Shown piece by piece: positions 62,509 to 64,000 of a stretch of DNA of 64,000 nt; the first letter of the stretch is position 1, and the number at the start of each line of letters is the position of its first letter. The position numbers and the translations under genes are program-made. Below the pieces are notes generated by a model that saw only the letters and a list, made by a program, of their open reading frames with translations, did not search any database and had not been told where the DNA came from. The stretch comes from Viscum album (lineage: Eukaryota; Streptophyta; Magnoliopsida; Santalales; Viscaceae): assembly GCA_963277665.1 (NCBI GenBank), contig OY728142.1:8012001-8076000 (forward strand), read 5' to 3'.

Positions 62509-64000
62509 AGAATGATTTAAAATGAAAATTTAATGAAAATTAGTATAAAATAACTATGATATAAAATTTTCGGGGGTTGTATATACACCACATAAAATAA
62601 TATAGGTCTATTACATACACATATCTCCCAATGAAGTAAAATTCAAGATGAATAACCCTTACAGAGGTCATATCATTAAATCTGGCAATTATTCAATAGA
62701 GATATTTTGTGTAGAGAATATAAATGAAAAGAAACTAAAGTTTAAATAAAACATAAATAAAAATTTCATTTCACACATAATCTTGGTATAATATAATCAA
62801 TAAAGAGTTTATATAACGTAACAAAAGTAAATTGAGTTAAGAAACCCTTTATAGCTTTGGTAACATTCAAATCAAAACCCCTTCAATGAAGTAACACGAA
62901 TTGTAAAATAAAATACATTTAATTATAAATTATTCATGAAATAAAATGTAAAAAGGAATTATAAACACCCTATAAAATAAACCATGTGTGTAACATTAAT
63001 ATATTACTCAATGAAGGGAAATTGAGATTGATACCTTACCTCAAGTCCAAATTTCAATGCATGTCCTTTAAATCCATCATAATAAACTTATATAAATTAT
63101 TTTATTTATTAATAAAAGTTTATAGGTTTAATAAATTATAGCTAAAAAAATGTTTCATTCATTTTAATGACTTATTTAACCACTTAATTAGTTTATTCCA
63201 CATCGAGTTTTTTCAGTATATTTGATTGTTTACTTCTAAAACACTTTGGTATTTTTACAATGGTCAAATAGGTCTATGTTCCATAAAATATAGAATAATA
63301 ATAATAATGAAATAATTATAATTTAAATATATTAATTATAATTTTAATTAAAACCATGAAATATTTTTATGAAAAATGAATTATGTTATAATCATGATGA
63401 CGGTAAGGCATACTTACGCATGAGTAATATTTTAATTTTTCAAAAAAATAAGAGAAATAAAGATATTATTATATTATTTTTATAGTGATTATTTTATCAT
63501 ATATATCATATTATGTCATTAAAGTAACACACATATATATACAATCTATTTGATTTGGTGATGAAAAAATATTCACATTGCTTCGTGGAGGGGGTAATCC
63601 ACACATACACACAAATCATATTATCATTTTTCAATGCATAGAATGGTATGAAAATAGATGATATATTGTACTTTTATAATAACAATAATTTTATTAATAT
63701 CATATATATATATTAAATATATCATTATAAACAGCCATGAGAGGTGGTGATGGAAAATGAGTAATATCAGTTCGTGAGGGGATAGTCTTCCATACACACA
63801 AACAATAATTTTATTTATCATTTGAAGGAATAATGAGATGTATTAAGGATAATAAATTAGAATAATGACATATAAATATATTATAGATACTAATTTAATT
63901 ATATAAAAAGGTTTATAAGAGTTTTTGATGAGGTAGACTAATAAAGAAAATTGAAACATTTTGTTAAAATCTGTACCACTTCTTGAGACAACCCCTTTTT
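62509..64000 (-). repeat. LTR H, right part, running off the window
   Basis: Continues LTR H after element C. A segment of about 100 bp is present at 62573-62670 and again at 62961-63060, both with TATACACC or AAACACC, CATAAAATAA and a CAATGAAG block, resembling L at 22730-22800 and B at 49690-49790. Three palindrome units follow. The exact join with C is uncertain by a few bases. Confidence 0.6.
63396..63799 (-). repeat. Three palindrome-bearing units in LTR H
   Basis: Cores at 63396-63424, 63583-63612 and 63772-63799, spaced 187 and 189 bp, in the same orientation as L. They read GACGGTAAGGCATACTTACG, GTGGAGGGGGTAATCCACAC and CGTGAGGGGATAGTC. The palindrome is eroded, mostly by transitions. 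Confidence 0.72.

Overview
The window looks like retrotransposon-packed intergenic DNA from a land plant, probably an angiosperm with a large genome. It is strongly AT-rich, and I see no intact host gene, rRNA or tRNA. What can be recognised is plant-type: Ty3/gypsy gag zinc knuckles and integrase, Ty1/copia protease and integrase, primer-binding sites of the initiator-Met tRNA type (TGGTATCAGAG), a CACTA-type miniature element and a tRNA-derived SINE-like unit. Reading frames are broken by stops and frameshifts throughout. Short open frames of 60-130 codons are chance or shadow frames.

Layout. (1) 1-9950: element A, a plus-strand long-LTR Ty3/gypsy element whose 5' LTR is cut by the window edge; its 2.65-kb interior holds gag remnants. 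(2) 9951-28486: an older gypsy element E (plus strand), seen as a decayed integrase at 10140-11315 followed by LTR-like sequence. E is split by element L (14711-26489, minus strand, 5-bp duplication CTCAT), which has two 4.4-kb LTRs, a 2.45-kb gag-only interior, a SINE-like insert, and a 580-bp CACTA miniature element in one LTR. (3) 28487 to about 33300: a fourth LTR of the same superfamily, S. (4) 33936-35663 and 62509-64000: a minus-strand LTR, H, split by a long-LTR Ty1/copia element C (35664 to about 62508). C in turn holds a smaller copia element D (39245-46801), which carries a GC-rich 3.2-kb LTR-like block F (42110-45352), and a third gag-only gypsy element B (47839-58022).

Three gypsy elements (A, L, B) share one plan: LTRs of 4.1-5.0 kb, a 2.0-2.65-kb interior, a tRNA-type primer site, a purine tract, and a gag with a CGxxH motif and two CCHC knuckles. 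I can find no reverse transcriptase or integrase in any of them. They look like a non-autonomous, gag-retaining family of LARD type that would need polymerase from elsewhere; E is the sort of relative that could once have supplied it. LTRs of A, L, S and H carry exactly three copies of a unit of about 187 bp built around a CGTACGTACG palindrome, in the orientation predicted by each element. A small hairpin near the LTR 3' end recurs in several families, with different stem sequences. These two conserved non-coding structures, and a doubled primer-binding site in L, are the most unusual observations.

Boundaries marked 'about' are uncertain. Homology between copies was judged by eye; no alignment or database search was run.
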